64,000 bases of DNA from Sphaerolaimus hirsutus. Taxonomy: Eukaryota; Nematoda; Chromadorea; Monhysterida; Sphaerolaimidae. The stretch covers positions 9,178,701-9,242,700 of the forward strand of contig OZ038450.1 of NCBI GenBank assembly GCA_964036195.1, in the 5' to 3' direction. The position numbers were made by a program, and so were the translations under genes. The notes under the pieces are model-generated. The model did no database searches. It saw nothing but the letters and a program-made list of their open reading frames with translations, and was not told where the DNA came from. Positions within the stretch are counted from its first letter, which is position 1. Each line of letters starts with the position of its first letter. This document shows positions 14,401 to 25,169 of the stretch, in pieces.

Positions 14401-17400
14401 TTTTGGCCCTCGCGGGGGCTGGGTAGGTAGCAAATCGCTCCGCACGGAGGGATAGATAGCTGGAAAAATTTTCTGGGGGGGGCTGGCGGGGGCACAATAT
14501 ATAGGCTTTTTCAAGGTTAAGAAGGCAGAAAGGGGAAAAAATCGCTTATAATCAGTTAAAAGTAACCAAAAGTAGGTATAAAATGGCTAAAAATAGGTAT
14601 ATAACCATGTATATAGCCGGAAAGCACGATTTTGAAGGTGAAAAACTATAAAAAGGTGCGAACATTAGTGATTTTGAGCGAAAATTGGGGCAAAATTTCT
14701 CAAAAACCACTCCAGATAGATAGATAGCTGAGCGATTTGGGGGGGGGGTCTTTTGGGGTAGTAGCCAAAAAATTTGCCTCGGGATAGATAGATAGCTGAG
14801 CGACCTCCGGGATAGATAGATAGCTGGCCGATTTGGGGGGGCAGCCCCCCCCCCAGCCCCCCCCCCCCCCTAGGAGACCCCTGCCATGAAATTCTAATCA
14901 TTACTCATGTATATACACGCTACTCATCTGTAAATCGAAAATAGACGTGTGTAAACATTTATGTATGTATTTACACATGCTAATCGAAATCTTCAGCGTC
15001 TGCGAGCTGAGCTGTGGTGGTGGTATAGGTAGATGAGTAGCGGGTATACATGAGTAGCGGGTATACACGAGTAATGGGTAGGATTACATGAGTAACGTAT
15101 CGACACGAGTAACTGTTGTACATGAGTACCGGTACAGGGTTGCATGTGTTAGCTTTTGAATTAGCTTTTTTTCACGTCGCAGGTATTTCGCGGCGGCGCC
15201 TGGCCATGAGTGCTGACGAAGTCATGTGCGCCGTGCACCGACTGGACCTGCACGCGCTGAGCCCCGAGCAGTTGGAATGTCTGCAGCGCATAGCGCCGCA
15301 GGAAGACGAGCTCAAGTCATTCCGGTTGGTGAATTTTATTTTACAATCTGACGCATGGTGTTAAATGAGCACACGAAATTTTACAGTACCTTTTTATAAG
15401 AAATACCGTATTTACTCGAATAATTCCCCCCACTTGAATAATTCCCCCCTCGAATAATTCCCCCCTGTTAGATGAGTGAGGAAAAAATAATTCCCCCACT
15501 TGAATAATTCCCCCCCCCCCCCAATGACGGAAGGTAGATAATGCACATTCTGTTAACAAAAAAACAATCCATGAAGTCAAAGCATGCAAAAGATCTGTGT
15601 GTACTTTGATTCATGGAATGGAAATGCAGTACATCGGAGTGCAAAGCTGCAATTTTATGTGTACTACCAAAGGAAACAGGGCATGCATGTGTATGTAATG
15701 TTATAAAAACATGCTTAAAAATTGTGACGAAATGATAATCCCCCCACTTGAATAATTCCCCCCCTCGAATAATTCCCCCCTCAAAAATGTCTGACGAAAA
15801 AATAATTCCCCGGGGGAATTATTCGAGTAAATACGGTATTAATATTTTATATTTCACAGAAATATACAATACCCCCTTGAAAAACCTCTCCTATTCTAAT
15901 AATCTCGAAAAACGAATACGATGTGTATTGTATTTCTTAGATTTGATTTGATATATTCAAGGGGGAGGAATTATTCAATCGGATACGGTGCTCTCAATAG
16001 GTCCAGAGCACTTTTTAGAGGGTTTCCATAACAACATTCCATCAATTGCAGCGAGTACGAGAACAGCGGCAAACCGCTCGACGCGCTCACCGACGAGGAA
16101 CAGTTCGTGATGAAGCTGTGCAAGATCGAACGGTTGCAGCACAAACTCAACGTCATGTCGTTCATGGCCAACTTCGAGGAGACCGTCGATCTAGTCGAGC
16201 CGGTACGTCCGGGTGCCACTCCCGAAGCCTGTAAAATGTAAAATGTCCGTAAAACGTCGTTTGACATTTTTCAGAGCACATCACATGACTTTTGACAGTT
16301 TGCATGGCACTTGACATTTGACAGGGCGTTTTACAGGGTCTTGGAGTGCCCCTTGTCTTTCAGCTTAGTTGTTTGTGTCAATCCTTTTTCATACTGACCC
16401 ATTTTTCAGCAATTCACGGCGCTGACGGCGGCGTCGGGCTGCGTGCGCGACGCGACCAAGCTGCACCGCTTGCTGGAGGTCATTCTGGCTTATGGAAATT
16501 ACATGAATAGTGCCAGGAGAGGTGGAGTGTATGGATTCAGACTGCAGAGTTTGGATACGGTCCGTTGTTCGCTTTATTTCGATAACTTTTTGTAGATAAT
16601 AGTTACCGAATTTGCTTGAATAGTTCCCCTCTCGAATAATTCCCCTCTGTAAGACGGGTGAGGAAATAATAATCCCCCATTGAATAATTCCCCTGTAAGA
16701 GAATTGATCAATTCGTTGTGCCCAATTTGAACAAAAAATGGCACGTTTTTTGTGTGAATAAAACATATTTCATGAGATGAGTAAATACGCTTGAACATTT
16801 TGGCGATATAATAATTCCTCCCCTTGAAATAATTCCCCCCTTGAATAGTTCCCCTCAAAAAAGTGACGAAAGTACGGTATACAATGTAGGTTTGTGTCAC
16901 CTGACTCCGCCTTTGCAGCTTTCGCTGCTGCGTTCGCCAGTCGACAAGTCGTTGACGCTGTTGCACCTGATCACGGAGACCGTGCGCGAGCACTTTCCCG
17001 ATCTGCTCGACTTCGACGAGCAGCTCAAATTCATCGACAAAGCCTCCACCAGTCAGTAGCATCCGTCAGTTTTATCGATTCACCATTAAAAGCCACCATT
17101 CCACCCGCAGTCTGCCTGGAGGCTCTGAGCACCGATTGCCGCGAGTTGGAAGCCGGCTACGCGTTGGCGCAGCGCGAGCACGCGCTCAAAGCGCACGATT
17201 GTCCGCCCACGTTGGTGGCTTTCCTGCGCACCGCTGACGAGCGCATCGGCCGCCTGCGCGACGCTTCAAAGCTGGCTCAGGTGGGTTGTTGGGCCGCGTA
17301 AAATGTAAAAGGTCATGCAAAGTGTCAAAAGACATGTAAAATGTCCTGTAAAATGTTAATGGAAAACAAGTTTACCGTTTTACAAGGCATTTTACATGAG

Positions 17401-19385
17401 TTTTGACTTTTTGCGTGACAATTGACGTGACAAGGCCTGGGATTGCCCCCAGAAAAAGTGTGTGCAAACAGCTCATCCATATGTTGTCAATATACATAGG
17501 AATCATACGCCTCGTGTGCCGATTTCTATGGTGAACCGACATCCAATAGACCACAGCCGGCCGCGTTTTTCTCCATTTTGACAAATTTTGTCAGAAATTT
17601 CAAGCACGCGGACGCTGACAATTTGCAACGTGCGAAGGAGGTTGAGGTGAGTGTGAATGGAGCATTTTTTATTTTGCTACTTTGTGTGTTTCTTCTATGC
17701 CAATTTGACAAAATGTTTAGCAACGTCGCGCACTGGCAGCTGAGGTGAGTATTGGTCATTCTTAGAGGTGTGACATTGGGCCACGCATGCTAGTACACCA
17801 TCGAAATTTGGGAAACTCATAAATCTGTTTTGAACATAAATATTTGGGTTTACCACAATGAATGATTTTTTGTAGCCATCAACAGTAGTTGACAGACTCT
17901 CCTCACTACGGTAAACTCAAATGTGTTCAAAACACATTTATGAGTTTCCTTTTTATCGGTGGTGTACTAGTGTGCGCAGCGCCATCCTGGTGATGGTCGA
18001 TGCACGATTCGTTCCACGAAATCAAAATATTTGAATCTTCAGTTATCTTTTCCGTATTGCCCACACGTTGTTTTTGTGTTTTTAGTTTCGTTTATTCAGA
18101 AAAAGAATTGTATCGACATGTATTTTTCAATGTGTCTCAAACGAGTGCATACCTTTTTTATGCATGCACATCACTGTTAGCATTGAAAAAATTCGGGTGA
18201 TTTAGGTATATATTTTTAATATCAGAAAATATAATAAAAAATTATTTCTATTTTCTGTAGGTTTTTCTAGGGATATTTAATTAGATTTTATTTATAAAAA
18301 GAAAATACCAAAAAAATATTTCATTTATTTATATATCTTCAATGCGTTTTTTTCTGCGAGATTTTATTCTATTTTCTTTTTGAGAGATTGTCTGAGATTA
18401 TGTATAACTATATTTTCTCAAAATCGCCCATTTTTCAATGCTAATACAAAAACAACACAGTATTCACCGTACAACAGTCGTATAAAGCAGACAGCTATCC
18501 ATATCCACACTCCTTCCAACACACACTTTCCATTACCCCACCCTTGTGCCAACGCAGCGCGAGCGCGTGGAGCAGGAACGCAAAGCGGCGCGCGCCGCGC
18601 GGCAGCAGCGGCAGGGCGGCGCGTCGCCCAACAAGCCAAACTTGCACAGTCCCAACGGCGACGCCGATTCCGAGCTAGAGGCCAAACTCAACGCTGTTTT
18701 CAGTCGGTTGAATATGGTAGAATACACCAGTGTAATTAGTGAAAACGTTTTTTTTGTGCTTTTCAGAGAGTAGCCAGGCGCGCGCGCGCGGCGGCCGCAG
18801 CACGTCCAACGAGCGCTCCACTGGCAGACTGACCGTGCGCAGCCGCGACGAGCTCGGCCACGGCGCACTCGACGACATCATTTCCTGTGCGTTACAGCCT
18901 TTTCTGATCTCCCCACATGTGCTTTGTGGCCGTACGCGGTGTTCAATTGCGATGGCAAACAAAAATATGGAGACGTTTTCTATTTTTGAATTTTTTTATT
19001 ATTATTTTTTCACCACTAGAAAAAATACATAAAAATCTTCTTTTTTCTAGAATTTCGAAATTAAAAAACGTTTTCAAAAAGTTTTCCGTAATTTTGGTAG
19101 AAAACTATTTTTGTAAAAAATTCGAACATTTAAAAATTCATTTTTAAAAAACACGAAAGGTTAAATTTTCCAAAATATTTGCCATCTTTACTCCCCAACA
19201 GCCATGACCAATCTCCCTACCTGCCCGCAGCGCTGCGCGAGGAGCCCTACGTGGTGTTCGAGGGCGGCGGCGGGCAGACTGCCAACGGCGCGCCAAACGG
19301 CTCGTCTGTGGTGGGCGGCAACCGGTCGCGCGCCTCGCTCGCCGGCAGACGCTGCCTGCCCACAGACGTGCACAGGGAGAGATAG
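2401..19385 (+). CDS. FMNL: Formin of the FMNL/Frl class, complete, 25 coding exons
   Basis: Actin nucleator and elongator, normally autoinhibited and opened by a Rho-family GTPase. Exons: 2401-2607, 5680-5853, 9545-9717, 10346-10460, 10523-10654, 10733-10809, 10903-10996, 11164-11352, 12108-12254, 12736-12864, 12949-13060, 13143-13271, 13357-13594, 13676-13769, 13850-14063, 15183-15324, 16052-16202, 16410-16559, 16919-17051, 17111-17280, 17500-17646, 17721-17744, 18558-18716, 18769-18886, 19231-19385. All phases close, giving 1190 aa (vertebrate FMNLs are about 1030-1100). GTPase-binding/FH3 region is about aa 60-430 ([40 protein letters not shown]). A coiled coil follows (about 390-515), then proline-rich FH1 (about 580-615), FH2 (about 640-1040, with GNYMN and [10 protein letters not shown]) and a DAD core GALDDIIS near aa 1133. 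These motifs match FMNL rather than Diaphanous or DAAM. The start is ATG in GCCGCGATGG. The N-terminus lacks the Met-Gly myristoylation start of vertebrate FMNLs, so another first exon could exist. Confidence 0.93.
2608..5679 (+). other. FMNL intron 1
   Basis: Begins GTTGGT after codon 69 and ends in a 16-base C run plus AG directly before the exon. Apart from a short tandem repeat at 3091-3165 I see no gene or clear transposon in it. Confidence 0.8.
3091..3165. repeat. Three tandem ~21 bp repeats
   Basis: The unit GGCCCGACAGTTTCTTCAGT is repeated three times head to tail with few changes, the last ending in TTCGGTCCGGCAG. Located in FMNL intron 1. Confidence 0.8.
8296..8499. mobile_element. 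Family B inverted-repeat element, copy 1
   Basis: Terminal inverted repeat includes CGCACACTAGTACACCATCG. The arms continue with AAACTCATAAATCTGTT and its complement, and meet at an inner AACTCAAATGTGT palindrome. Non-coding, about 200 bp. Confidence 0.85.
8857..9043. mobile_element. Family C foldback element, copy 2
   Basis: Left end TCCTGGGGGCATTCCCGGAC, right end GGGTCTGGGACTGGCACCTG. Internal arms repeat AATGTCATGCAAAGTGTC and its complement. The right end carries a short internal duplication of TTACAGGG. Confidence 0.85.
9764..10141. mobile_element. Family C foldback element, copy 3, split by a hAT-type insertion
   Basis: Left end CAGGGCTAGTCCCGGG, then interrupted by the element at 9780-9947, resuming with TCGTGCAAAATGTCATG. 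Right end is GGGAACTGGCCCTAG. Lies in FMNL intron 3. Confidence 0.75.
9780..9947. mobile_element. hAT-type MITE (family M) with exact 8 bp target duplication
   Basis: Ends TAGTGATGGAAAAGGCACCG and the complement (CGGTGCCTTTCGATCACTA). Flanks are identical 8 bp words GTCCCGGG at 9772-9779 and 9948-9955, the hallmark of hAT transposition. The interior is built of GGCACCG units in both orientations. No open frame of note. Confidence 0.9.
11390..12033. mobile_element. Family C foldback element, copy 4, split by a hAT-type insertion
   Basis: Arms at 11411-11470 (AAAGTGTCAAATG) and 11470-11572 (complement). The right end GGGTGCGGGAC is interrupted by the element at 11573-12013 and resumes as TGCCACCAG. 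Lies in FMNL intron 8. Confidence 0.75.
11573..12013. mobile_element. hAT-type MITE (family J) with exact 8 bp target duplication
   Basis: Terminal repeats TGGGGTTCAAACGGGATTG and the complement of TAGGGTTCAAACGGGAT. Flanking 8 bp words TGCGGGAC at 11565-11572 and 12014-12021 are identical. The interior has many CGGGATCGGGAT units. It sits inside the terminal repeat of a family C element. Confidence 0.9.
12273..12635. mobile_element. Degenerate family G (hAT-type) element
   Basis: Contains the family's hallmark GATAGAGAGATAGCTGAG and GGTAAATAGCTGGGCGATT blocks, G and C runs, and a right end CATTCGAGACCCCTG. No target duplication is clear. Lies in FMNL intron 9. Confidence 0.6.
14146..14348. 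mobile_element. Family H hAT-type MITE, copy 1
   Basis: Ends CAGGGACGTATCCAGGATTT and CCCCTGGATACGTCCTTG. Flanks TTATTACG (14138-14145) and TAATTACG (14349-14356) match at 7 of 8 bases. Inner part holds a palindromic TGGCGCTAGCGCCA cluster. FMNL intron 15. Confidence 0.85.
14386..14883. mobile_element. Family G hAT-type element, copy 1, exact 8 bp target duplication
   Basis: Starts CAGGGGTCTCCAGGATTTTG and ends CTAGGAGACCCCTG. Identical 8 bp flanks CCATGAAA at 14378-14385 and 14884-14891. Interior carries GATAGATAGATAGCTG blocks with long G and C runs. FMNL intron 15, only 37 bp from the family H copy. Confidence 0.92.
15404..15838. mobile_element. Family D inverted-repeat element, copy 1
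   Basis: Starts TACCGTATTTACTCGAATAA and ends with the complement (TTATTCGAGTAAATACGGTA). Subterminal CTTGAATAATTCCCCCC blocks repeat several times. FMNL intron 16. Confidence 0.88.
15865..15988. mobile_element. Degenerate family D-like element
   Basis: Left AATACCCCCTTGAAAAACC and right TTCAAGGGGGAGGAATTATTC ending in GATACGGT are reminiscent of family D ends; strongly diverged. Confidence 0.45.
16209..16353. mobile_element. Family C foldback element, copy 5
   Basis: Left end CCGGGTGCCACTCCCGAAGC starts 6 bp after FMNL exon 17, inside or next to the donor site GTACGT. Right end GGGTCTTGGAGTGCCCCTTG. Confidence 0.8.
16603..16880. mobile_element. Family D element, copy 2
   Basis: Starts TTACCGAATTTGCTTGAATA and ends AAAGTACGGTA. 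Internal TTGAATAATTCCCCT blocks and a shared core segment (AAAAAATGGCACGTT, AAACATATTTCATGA) also seen in the 54851 copy. Confidence 0.8.
17287..17450. mobile_element. Family C foldback element, copy 6
   Basis: Starts about 7 bp after FMNL exon 20 (donor GTGGGT) with TTGGGCCGCGTAAAATG; ends GGCCTGGGATTGCCCCC. Arms are ATGTAAAA/GTCATGCAAAGTGTC and complement. Confidence 0.78.
17778..17983. mobile_element. Family B inverted-repeat element, copy 2
   Basis: Left GGCCACGCATGCTAGTACAC, right GGTGTACTAGTGTGCGCAGC. Same inner arms as copy 1 (AAACTCATAAATCTGTTTTG). FMNL intron 22. Confidence 0.85.
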
Positions 19386-19429
19386 AGATAGAGATACAAC
19401 GTGTTGCATCGGGGTGACTTTTGAGGTCG

Positions 19430-19740
19430 TTTTGGTGACGGTCCTGCAAGTTGACAAGTTAAATGTCAAATGATAACTTAAGAGTGAAGTCAAATGACAA
19501 GTGAAAAGTCAAGAGTGACGTCGCGAGTCAGGTAAAATAGGGAATGACTAGTTAAAAGTTACACTAAAGTGTAGAGTAAAGTTAAGAGTCACGAGGCAAA
19601 TGGAAAATGTAAGAAGATTTGATAAAAATAATAAAAATGTGAAATTATCATCGACTTTTACTCTTGACTTATCATTTGTCGTTTTACTTGTCTCTTGGCT
19701 TTTGACGCTTTATTTTTCAACTTGCGGGACTGGCCCCTGG
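19430..19740. mobile_element. Diverged family C-type foldback element, copy 7
   Basis: Right end CTTGCGGGACTGGCCCCTGG matches the family C end. Arms are AAGTCAAATGACAAGTG-type words and complements. It begins about 45 bp after the FMNL stop codon, so it probably forms part of the 3' UTR. Confidence 0.6.
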
Positions 19741-20569
19741 TTGCAATATGTTGAAGATGTTTACTTTTATTTGTTTGTGATTATCACAGTTTGAATACCC
19801 ATTGTCTCATGGATTGTCTTATTGGGCCACAGGCTTCTCTTGATTTAGACTTTTGAATTTTACGTCTAGAGTGACATCATTTTCATCGTTACCAATTAGT
19901 TTTGAAGCGCGGTTCGGACTCCATTTGTGGTCATGGATTATTATACATTTGAAACCTGATAATTAAATAGTTTCATACCAGCCAGTCCCGGCATTAAATT
20001 ATATTACCTAGGTTTCCCGAAGTTAGGAAATGCGTACTAGGTATTTATTATTCTGCTTAATTGCTTTAGTACTTGTATTATGATTATGAGTGTCGATATT
20101 TAGATGGCTTAACCAGCGCCATTCTATTGGCTTTCATTGTATCTACATGTACGATATTTTGACGCTTGAATTGTTGCAATTATTTATATGTATTGGCGTG
20201 GACCGTTTTATCTAAAGTTTTTCATATGGCCATTTCCTAGACAAACGGTTTGCATACTGCTATTTTTCCTATTTACTCCCTTTTGTGTTAAATTTTACTG
20301 GTCAGTGAAGTTCGATTTTATTTATGATTCGGGATACAAGATTATTATGTACTTTGTAACCAGGTAGGTATTAATTTTACTTTAGCACCGCATGCATATT
20401 TTCTTCTTTTTGTCACGATTTTTTTAAATTTACACAGCGTCACATTCTGCAATCCCGGTCTCGAAGATTGTTTCCGTGCCTACTTATTTTTTATCATGCT
20501 TGAACACTTACAACTACAGACTTTCGCACATGTAAAAATATTTATGACTATTGTCCATTTCATACACAC
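19741..20569. other. AT-rich spacer downstream of FMNL
   Basis: No gene or repeat recognised; may include the FMNL polyadenylation region. Confidence 0.4.
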
Positions 20570-21173
20570 CTGGGGCCAGATTTTATTCTCCCTACAGATT
20601 TGTAGGGTAGGGCGTACGCCCGATAGATTTTTTAAAGTTCAGCCGCATCGACGCACATGCACCGAGAGCAAGGCGGTTTGTAAAGTATACGAAACCATCC
20701 CTTAAGGTCGCCGATATTGCAATATGACGATTTCGTCATTTCTTGGCCGTCTGCCAATTCGCTTTTTATTTTATTTTGTCGGGCGGGTTACTCGCATAAG
20801 TCGCGCTTTTGTACGCTCGTGCATGCATTTCTTCCTTGTCGCTGCCCTCATGGTTTCGGTTGCAGACAGTGAACACTAAAAAAGTGACCACCTGACTACA
20901 CAAAGCGCGACTTATGCGAGTAACCCGCCCGACAAAATAAAATAAAAAACGAATTGGCCGACGGCCAAGAAATGACGAAATCATGATTTCCGTGCCAAAA
21001 TCGAAGTGATATACGTCCTATTGCAATACCGGCGACCTTAAGGGATGGTTTCGTATATTTTACAAACCGCCTTGCTCTCGGTGCATGTGCGTCGATGCGG
21101 CTGAACTTTAAAAAATCTATCGGGCGTACGCCCTACCCTACCAATCTGTAGGGAGAATTAAATCTGGCCCCTG
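20570..21173. mobile_element. 604 bp foldback element with ~270 bp arms
   Basis: Left end CTGGGGCCAGATTTTATTCT, right end complement AATTAAATCTGGCCCCTG. Arms of about 270 bp remain highly similar (for example GGGCGGGTTACTCGCATAAG and its complement) with a ~100 bp loop. One arm holds an extra ~25 bp segment near GAAATCATGATTTCC. Non-coding. No clear target duplication. Confidence 0.88.
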
Positions 21174-21212
21174 ATACTAAAAATAGTGATTGACGATTTT
21201 TTTGTTTCTTTG

Positions 21213-21464
21213 TTATACTCCGGTTACTTTACACCCTGCACGCGTGGTTCCCGCTGGAAGTGTACCAATGATGGTTAGCGCGTGCGAGTTTCATAAAAAC
21301 ATGAAAAAATTGATTGTTGTTATAATGTTATTCATTAACATATTCACATCGATGAATTTTTTTCTATCTATTTACGGAAATCGCATGATTTAACAATCAT
21401 TGGCACGCTTCCAACACGAGACATAAATCAGTGCGACGGCAGAGTATCATGTACACCGAGTATA
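21213..21464. mobile_element. Family F2 element, copy 1 (forward)
   Basis: Bounded by TTATACTCCGG and ACCGAGTATA. Internal sequence (CACGCGTGGTTCCCGCTGGA, ATTCACATCGATGAATTTTT) is present in inverted orientation at 25170-25418. Confidence 0.85.
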
Positions 21465-23368
21465 GTAGTTGATTGAACTAAAATTGAGTAAATACTAAAA
21501 TTGTAGTAAGTTCAATCAACTACTACATTTATTAGCTTTTGATTGTAAAAAAAAGCTGAACGCACCGTGTTCTCGCTGAGTGTATTGTTCAATTAGCTAT
21601 ACAACATTGCTTGCCTTTTGTAAAAATGAACTGGACTGTCGATTTCAATCTCACATTGTATTTTTAGTCAAGTCATTTTTTGGCCGCGAAAAGCTTTTTT
21701 CGCGTGTTAAGCAAAGTGAGCAATTTCATTCGCGCACATTTAACTGCCGTTCTGAACGACTCGCTAACGCAGGTACACAAACATAAATAGGTAATTGTCT
21801 TCCGTCAAGCTCGATTTGTCAATGTCAATTCAAATAATTGTCCATTGTCGCGTTTCCGCTAATTCCGATTTCAATTGGGCGCTTTCACCTGACCATAAGC
21901 CATTCCAAACCTTTCCTCAATCGTTTCTGCCTACAAAATGTCCACACACAAGAGTTACTTCCCCGATGCGTTTGATGACTAGTAACCGAGCCCAAGCTAC
22001 ATTGACAGGAACAAGTGCGTAAAATTGCCATCCTCCCTTTGATCATGCGTTCGTGGTCTGTCATACAACAAGCTTCACTACTCAAATTTGTCGGCTGGCA
22101 TCCACGCTAGCCACTATAACGCTATTTCGATCATTATTTGCTTTGACATCGCATGAGTGAACTGAGCACTGGGCCGCACTTTAGTGGTCATTAGGAAACT
22201 GTGTTTACTTGCCGCCGCCGCATTATTCATGCAACTGCGCGGTGAAAATCGACTCAGCTAATTTCGGGCGTTCGGCTCGCGTGAAATTCGATTGTCAACG
22301 GCAACTTTGCTTGATTGTGCAGTCTGTTCGGTTGCATCTTCGCTGCAGTAAAGCGTGAATTCGATAAGCGCTTATTTGTGTGAACTGGGGTTGAGTAGCC
22401 ATTCACATCAGAGGAATTTCATGGAGATAGCTGGGTCTGATCGCCTTTTGAGCGATTTCTGAAGACTGCTTCTTTTGAAAACTGATGGATTGCGTGGCTC
22501 TCACGCACACACCCAAATAAATACCTCTGGCTGGGAATTTTATTATTTCGGCAGTTTCAGGCAGTTAGCCAAGCATCGTCGCTGCTGTGGGCGGCGCGAG
22601 AACCATGCATGATATATCACCGTGTTTTAATCTGGGCGTCAATTGGGCACGACAGCGCTGCGCCGCTGAATTGACTCAATTTCATATTCAACGGGATGTT
22701 CTTCAATTCGGGCCTCGGCTAGGCATCTCGGCCTGAATTTAGCAGGCACCAGTCGCATTCGCGCCGCGCAGCTCATTAGAAATGCACAAACGATCGGCGC
22801 TCTGCCGCGCGAACGGCCACTAGAGCGGCGCGACTGCGGCCGCGTGGCTCGACGCATTGTGCGAAGCCCCCGCAAATAGGATCCCGTTGATATAGCTGCC
22901 TGCGGGTGACATTTCCGCCGTGCGACCGCCGATGTGCCGTCGAGGCGACAGTTGAAGCTTCGATTTGTTTAATGGCCCTGTGTTTATTTTGCAATAAATT
23001 TCGTGTTTCGATAATCGCCCTTCTATGCTGCGTAAGTATTTTTAACACTGATTTGACAAGTGTGTTTAGTCAGTCCTTTATTGGCACGCTGATTTATGTC
23101 GCAGTATTACTAGACACGACAATATGCGTGCGGCGAGATCATTGGGCTAATTTATGCCTTGTTTATTGGTTTCTGCACGCGTGATTTCCGCTACAGAATT
23201 GGCTTTGTCTTTCGATAACAAATGCTGATAAGTGATCCAGCTTCGTGCCAGATGACTAGCTGAGCTCTGTTTTCAATTTAGATTCGAAAAACAAAGCGCA
23301 AAACCACCACAATTCGATTTCATTTTCATTAGTTTTTTTCGTCCTCAACTAGCTTTCCCATTTCCTTA
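21465..23368. other. Spacer, locally GC-rich near 22630-22960
   Basis: No gene recognised. The GC-rich, CpG-bearing patch could be a regulatory region or an untranslated exon of the integrin gene, but nothing in the sequence proves it. Confidence 0.35.
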
Positions 23369-24613
23369 GAGGGTGCATCACTTCACATTCTAGTCACTTT
23401 ACATTCTCTGTATTTGCACAGTTTACATTCCACAGTACTGTGTTCACCGCTCCAGTTTACATCCTACAATAAAATGTCACATCCTGTACTTTTTGCACAC
23501 TTTTCATTCCACTGAAAAGCTTCACTTTACATTCCATCAAAAAAGTGATTACAACAGGCGACACTAATCCTTTATTGTGCACACATCCCATAAGATAGCA
23601 ACAGGAAACAGCTGTGCATCAAATCATTTGACATATTATACAAACACCACTTTTGTGTTGGCATTTACAAAACAATTCAGGGGTCATGTAATATTTAGAG
23701 GTAAACAATAGAGTGTCCATAGAGTACAGTAATTAGTTCTGAATTTTGAATATTTTGAATTTTGAATTTTCTTCTGATACTCCATTTGAATTTGATGTTT
23801 TTTTATTGTGTTTTGCATTTTATAGGCATTTTAAATATATAGAGTTTTTTGATATATGTTTTTTGTTGTGAAATAAAAATTTATAAACTTCAAAATGACT
23901 AAACATTCTAAAATTTAAAAATTTCACGAGTTTTAAAATTTTCAAAATTTAAAATTTTCAGAAATGTAATCAGAAATATACAAAAATAAAAAAATTGAAA
24001 ACTCAGAATCAAATCAAATCGAAATTTATAAATTCAAAAACTTTCACAATGTTTTATTTTGCTTATTTTTGTTTTAAATTCAAGTTTAAAAGTGATGAAA
24101 ATTTAAAAACTTTAATAATCAATTTGAGTAATCAGGAAGATTTGAAATTTTAAAATTTTAATTTGAATATTCTAAAACTATTTTCAAAAAAATATTTGTG
24201 AAGTGACTTGAGAAAAAAAACACTTAAAATCAAAATAATTTTTACAAATATTTATGTAAATACAATCTGTAGCACAAATGAATAAAAAAAGCACATTTCA
24301 AGTGTCACCTACATGTCATTCACACTTACACATCAAAAGTTCAAAAACTATACACTAATTGCATAACAGATGTGGAGGTCACAGTACACCATGTAAAGCA
24401 TAGCATATTAAGTTACAATATCTGCAGTAGACTATGGGATGTGAAGTATAGCACTGTGGTGGAATGTAAAGTGTGCAGAAAGTAGGGGATGTCAGATTTC
24501 TCCACAGAATGTAAACTAAGGCACTATAGAATGTAAAGTGAAGCAGTGTGGGATGTAAACTAGAGCTTTTGGACAGAATGTAAAGTGGCTAGAATGTAAA
24601 GTGGTCTGGCCTC
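23369..24613. mobile_element. Mutator-like non-autonomous element with subterminal repeats and 9 bp target duplication
   Basis: Starts GAGGGTGCATCACTTCACAT and ends TAAAGTGGTCTGGCCTC. Identical 9 bp flanks ATTTCCTTA at 23360-23368 and 24614-24622. Both ends carry clusters of TTTACATTC (left) and GAATGTAAA (right) with irregular spacing. The core is very AT-rich and non-coding. Confidence 0.85.
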
Positions 24614-25169
24614 ATTTCCTTACCCTAGAAAACACATCCACAAACAAATGAGTGCGCCATTGAGGCTGCTACAGCCTCAAACGAGCGTCTGGCGCAGCTG
24701 CCGCACTTCTCCTGACGACGCGCGCGCGGCCCATTTTCACAATCGATTTCACACACCGGCCGGTGTGCAGCGACGACAGTGCAACAGAAGCGGGCGGCGC
24801 TGCCGCGGACGCGGGGCCATGTGGGGGGAACCTCGGGCGACGGCTATATGGAGGGCCTACCTACTAAACGTTGGGGCGAAGGTTTTTGCCTCGCGCAGCA
24901 TCTGTTGTGGCTCTGGCGGTTAGCTCTGAAGTAAAGCGGTCTGCTCGTTGAGGCCGACGTATTGATGCTTGTTAAAAGTATACCTAGATATAATATACAC
25001 AAATTTGTCCGCAGTTGTAGTTTTGCCGGCTAATCAATTATTATTATTTTTTCCATTCAGAATCTCATAAGTTTCCATGTTTCCAATTTCAGGTTTCCAA
25101 TAAGTTGTTCTGTTGAAAATATGTATTTCCGCGATAATGTCTCCGTTTAAAGGAAAGTGTTTTCTCTGT
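24614..25169. other. Spacer with a GC-rich block at 24655-24905
   Basis: The block has an open frame without recognisable similarity and no splice or start context that persuades. Left unassigned. Confidence 0.35.

Noticed and set aside
2401-19385. Naming the first gene Diaphanous or DAAM
   Set aside because: The [44 protein letters not shown] and [10 protein letters not shown] motifs match FMNL/Frl much better, and the exon 1 to 2 join restores the FMNL-type region.
24648-24923. 91-codon GC-rich open frame
   Set aside because: No similarity and no flanking splice signals that connect it to a gene; GC-rich DNA gives long chance frames.
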